Below, one piece after another: positions 60,710-62,645 of a stretch of 62,645 nucleotides of DNA. Positions within the stretch are counted from its first letter, which is position 1; each line of letters opens with the position of its first letter. Source of the DNA: Bacillota bacterium (GTDB lineage: Bacteria > Bacteroidota > Bacteroidia > Bacteroidales > Bacteroidaceae); NCBI GenBank assembly GCA_023664625.1, contig JAMPFD010000015.1, positions 1-62,645 of the forward strand, written 5' to 3'. Position numbers and translations under genes: made by a program. Under the pieces are notes generated by a model. It ran no database searches. It was not told the origin of the DNA and saw only the letters and a program-made list of their open reading frames with translations.

Positions 60710-60822
60710 CTGTAGATTCACAAACGAAGTGCAATAAACCAAGCCGTGCTCTCCGACTTTCCGCTACGCTCCAAGACGGAGAGCACGGCCTGGTTTATTG
60801 CACTTCGTTTGTGAATCTACAG
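60710..60822. repeat. 46-bp-arm inverted repeat after mnmE
   Basis: Two 46-bp arms (60710-60755 and 60777-60822) are complementary apart from one base pair and enclose a 21-bp spacer. The inner ends read GCCGTGCTCTCCG and CGGAGAGCACGGC. There is no T-tract for a classical terminator. The right arm holds the GTG start of the next gene. It is very likely to form a long stable RNA hairpin. Positions 60611-60709 show nothing else. Confidence 0.9.
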
Positions 60823-61419
60823 GTGTTGATAGCATGTAATAACGATCCTATTACCGTGCTTCATGACTTCTTGGAATCATGTGCAGACGAGGCGAAGCAA
60901 ATATGTGCTGATAATGGTATTGAATACTCTTCTGTTTATCCTCCAAATTTGAGAGAACAGAATGTCATTGGTGTTATGCCTGAACACCGGCTTTGCTTTT
61001 TTGCCGGTCATGGTGATGCCGATGGGATTTATAATGAGGACGAAGAAGCTGTAGTCTCAATACATACAACTAACTATGATTTCAAGGATAAAGGATTTTA
61101 TAGTATTGCTTGTTCTTGCGCTAAAAATCTTCATCCACATTTGAAGTCTCTTGAATTACAATTTTTTGTCGGTTATAACGATACGTTTAATGTAAGAGGC
61201 GAACGAGAACCTTTTGTAAACAGTGCCATGGCAGGTTTGAAAAGTTTTTTAAATGGAGATACGTTGAAAGTTGCGAAAGAAAAAATGATTACTACATATG
61301 ACGATCAAATAGCTGCATTGGATATAACTGACCCGATGGCTGCTGTTGAATTGGTTCACAATAAAGAGGCTTTAGTTTTTGACGGTAATAATGATTTGTT
61401 GTTTTCCGATTTACAATAA
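60811..61419 (+). CDS. Caspase/CHAT-like protein, possibly 5'-truncated
   Basis: The 202-aa frame starts at GTG 60811, inside the right arm of the hairpin; GTG 60823 is an alternative. The first strand, VLIACNNDP, is as in CHAT/caspase-like peptidases. The catalytic pair is His67 in FFAGHG and Cys101 or Cys103 in SIACSCAKNL. CHAT proteases often serve as anti-phage or regulated-death effectors. No ATG exists upstream before a stop at 60736, so N-terminal loss is possible. The region is AT-rich and precedes an AbiH gene, suggesting a defence module. Confidence 0.65.
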   Translation: MNLQVLIACNNDPITVLHDFLESCADEAKQICADNGIEYSSVYPPNLREQNVIGVMPEHRLCFFAGHGDADGIYNEDEEAVVSIHTTNYDFKDKGFYSIACSCAKNLHPHLKSLELQFFVGYNDTFNVRGEREPFVNSAMAGLKSFLNGDTLKVAKEKMITTYDDQIAALDITDPMAAVELVHNKEALVFDGNNDLLFSDLQ

Positions 61420-61602
61420 TGTCGGTTTATGCCAACTTTGGGATAGCGGAAAGATACCCAAAGCATCTTAATCAAGAAACTGAAGGCTGGCGACAGGAAC
61501 ATCTACCGTGAGTGCATTGCCTTATGCAACTACAAGGGAAAACGCCACGCAATGCTGCTCAAATGGAGAAAGACGGAGTTTGCACTGCTGTATATACCAT
61601 AA
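61419..61602 (+). pseudogene. Decayed coding fragment between the caspase-like and abiH genes
   Basis: A 30-codon frame from ATG 61419 (overlapping the caspase-like gene stop as TAATG) ends at 61511. In the next frame, an open stretch from about 61449 to TAA 61602 reads like protein: KKLKAGDRNIYRECIALC and then KGKRHAMLLKWRKTEF. No single intact gene covers both. I do not recognise the source. It may be the 3' end of a lost gene. Confidence 0.35.
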
Positions 61603-61691
61603 GTGAAACTGACAAATCTGACAAAGAGTGTGCCATATTGAACTTGGTACACCTTTTGTTTCTTATAAGAAAACAAATTAAAAAGCACTAT

Positions 61692-62582
61692 ATGAACTAT
61701 TTATTTCCGCAACAAGAGCAACAGAATAAAAAAACGCTTGTTATCATCGGTAACGGATTTGATTTGGCAGGCGGTATCAAATCCAGTTATAGCAATTTCA
61801 AACAGTGGTTGCAAATAAATGATAAATATCGCCACCTTATTAGTTTGATGGACACATTTTTTAGCAATCAACGGGATGTATGGGGAGATATTGAAAAAGC
61901 ACTTGGAGAATACGATGAAGACAGTATTGTGGAATACTGTAAACCAGATGAAGAAATTGATTATGACCATCCAACACGCTCGATGGCAGCTGTGGAAGAT
62001 AGCCCTGAGTGGATATTTAGACCAGTGTTGGATGAATTTATTGAGGCTTTCAAAGATTGGGTGGACAGCATTGACATTGCAAATGCGGAAAAAGTCCGTG
62101 AATTACCTGTAGAATGTAAATACTTGACATTTAATTACACAGAAACATTGGAAGTGGTATATGGCATACCTGCATCCAATATTTTGCATATTCATGGTTC
62201 TCGCATTTTAGATAATGAGTACATTATTGGGCATAATAATTTCCGAAATCCGGATGAAGCGTATAACGATGAAAGTCAAATGCCATATTTGCAAGAAACA
62301 TGGAGCAAGATTATTGAATGGATGAACGGTTTGGTTAAAGATTCGACTTTTATTATTAGACAGAATACAGATTTTTTTAGCGGCTTATCTGACATTGAAC
62401 AAATTGTTGTTTATGGACATTCGTTTTATGAAGTAGATTGGCCGTATATGAAAGAGATTGTGAAACAGGTTGGGTTAAACATACCGTGGACAGTGTCGTA
62501 TCACAGTTCAGAAGATTTAGAACGAATAAATGACTTTGTGACAAAAATAGGTTTGACAAATGTAAGAACATTTAATTGGTAA
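61692..62582 (+). CDS. AbiH-family abortive infection protein
   Basis: From ATG 61692 the product has 296 residues; the longer frame from 61512 adds an odd, unsupported N-terminus. TLVIIGNGFDLAGGIKSSYSNF, near residue 15, is the AbiH-family opening, followed by the conserved FNYTETLE and HIHGS segments and a C-terminal VVYGHSFYEVDWPYM. AbiH proteins protect lactococci from certain phages by abortive infection; mechanism unknown. It is AT-rich. A hairpin, GGACAAAG/CTTTGTCC at about 62599-62631, follows and may terminate it. Confidence 0.85.
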   Translation: MNYLFPQQEQQNKKTLVIIGNGFDLAGGIKSSYSNFKQWLQINDKYRHLISLMDTFFSNQRDVWGDIEKALGEYDEDSIVEYCKPDEEIDYDHPTRSMAAVEDSPEWIFRPVLDEFIEAFKDWVDSIDIANAEKVRELPVECKYLTFNYTETLEVVYGIPASNILHIHGSRILDNEYIIGHNNFRNPDEAYNDESQMPYLQETWSKIIEWMNGLVKDSTFIIRQNTDFFSGLSDIEQIVVYGHSFYEVDWPYMKEIVKQVGLNIPWTVSYHSSEDLERINDFVTKIGLTNVRTFNW

Positions 62583-62645
62583 ACCTATAAATCGCAGATT
62601 GGACAAAGGTTTCTTTGCTACTTTCTTTGTCCGCCATCATGCTCA

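Noticed and set aside
60710..60822. Integron attC site or transposon end
   Set aside because: Arms are almost perfectly complementary, with no attC core boxes, no integrase and no adjacent transposase.

Overview
The window comes from the chromosome of a Bacteroidales bacterium, most likely Prevotellaceae. Its -7 boxes follow the Bacteroidetes TAnnTTTG pattern. There are almost no purine-rich ribosome sites, ribosomal protein S16 has a long Ala/Lys tail, and an Rnf operon, DUF4369/DUF4836-type lipoproteins and 22-bp intergenic repeats are present. Base composition is moderate (mid-40s % GC by eye), with a more AT-rich right end.

Positions 1-28,850 are ordinary core genome. The left edge is the end of an IS3-family element. 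Next comes a minus-strand chain (small membrane protein, OmpH-like lipoprotein, nth, radA), then pepD, a GHL10 glycosidase, a lone Wza-type export lipoprotein, glmS, carA-carB-rpe and a nucleoside transporter. These are followed by a DUF151 nuclease, rsmE, a DUF4836-like lipoprotein, an ABC ATPase, ndk, a MATE exporter, dnaX, an ftsB/divIC gene, a DUF4369 lipoprotein, dihydroorotase, an RluA-type pseudouridine synthase and rpsP.

Positions 28,900-37,965 hold the most unusual locus, a minus-strand gene train for a radical-SAM-modified peptide system. It reads (in transcription order) secreted M20 peptidase, envelope beta-barrel-like protein, Sel1-repeat protein, Tat-signal Cys-rich lipopeptide, secreted CxxCxGxG protein, two further Tat-signal CXXX-repeat peptides, radical SAM maturase, second maturase with a SPASM-like Cys cluster, CXXX system protein, tatA, tatC. 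All three substrate peptides carry R-R-x-F-F-K twin-arginine motifs, and the Tat translocase genes lie beside the maturases. The simplest model is that Cys-every-fourth-residue peptides are crosslinked in the cytoplasm and exported folded by this Tat system to the periplasm or, for one, a lipid anchor.

Positions 37,966-40,260 are a gene-poor accessory stretch. It has a candidate ~455-nt structured RNA with its own promoter and terminator, helically phased T-tract arrays, an IS3 transposase fragment and a strong hairpin. Positions 40,264-45,666 are the rseC-rnfBCDGEA operon; its RnfB lacks the usual ferredoxin domains and shares a duplicated C-terminal tail with RnfC.

Positions 45,819-60,610 are again core: maf, nitroreductase, mltG, two ABC-F proteins, an M13 peptidase, engB, two HAD phosphatases, a PIN-domain protein with charged tails, a UPF0126/TRIC protein, tRNA-Ser(UGA) and mnmE. 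After mnmE a 46-bp-arm hairpin leads into an AT-rich module encoding a caspase/CHAT-like protein (possibly 5'-truncated), a decayed fragment and an AbiH-family abortive infection protein.

Four intergenic arrays of 22-bp units (near 6.4, 19.6, 30.5 and 46.5 kb) form one dispersed repeat family.
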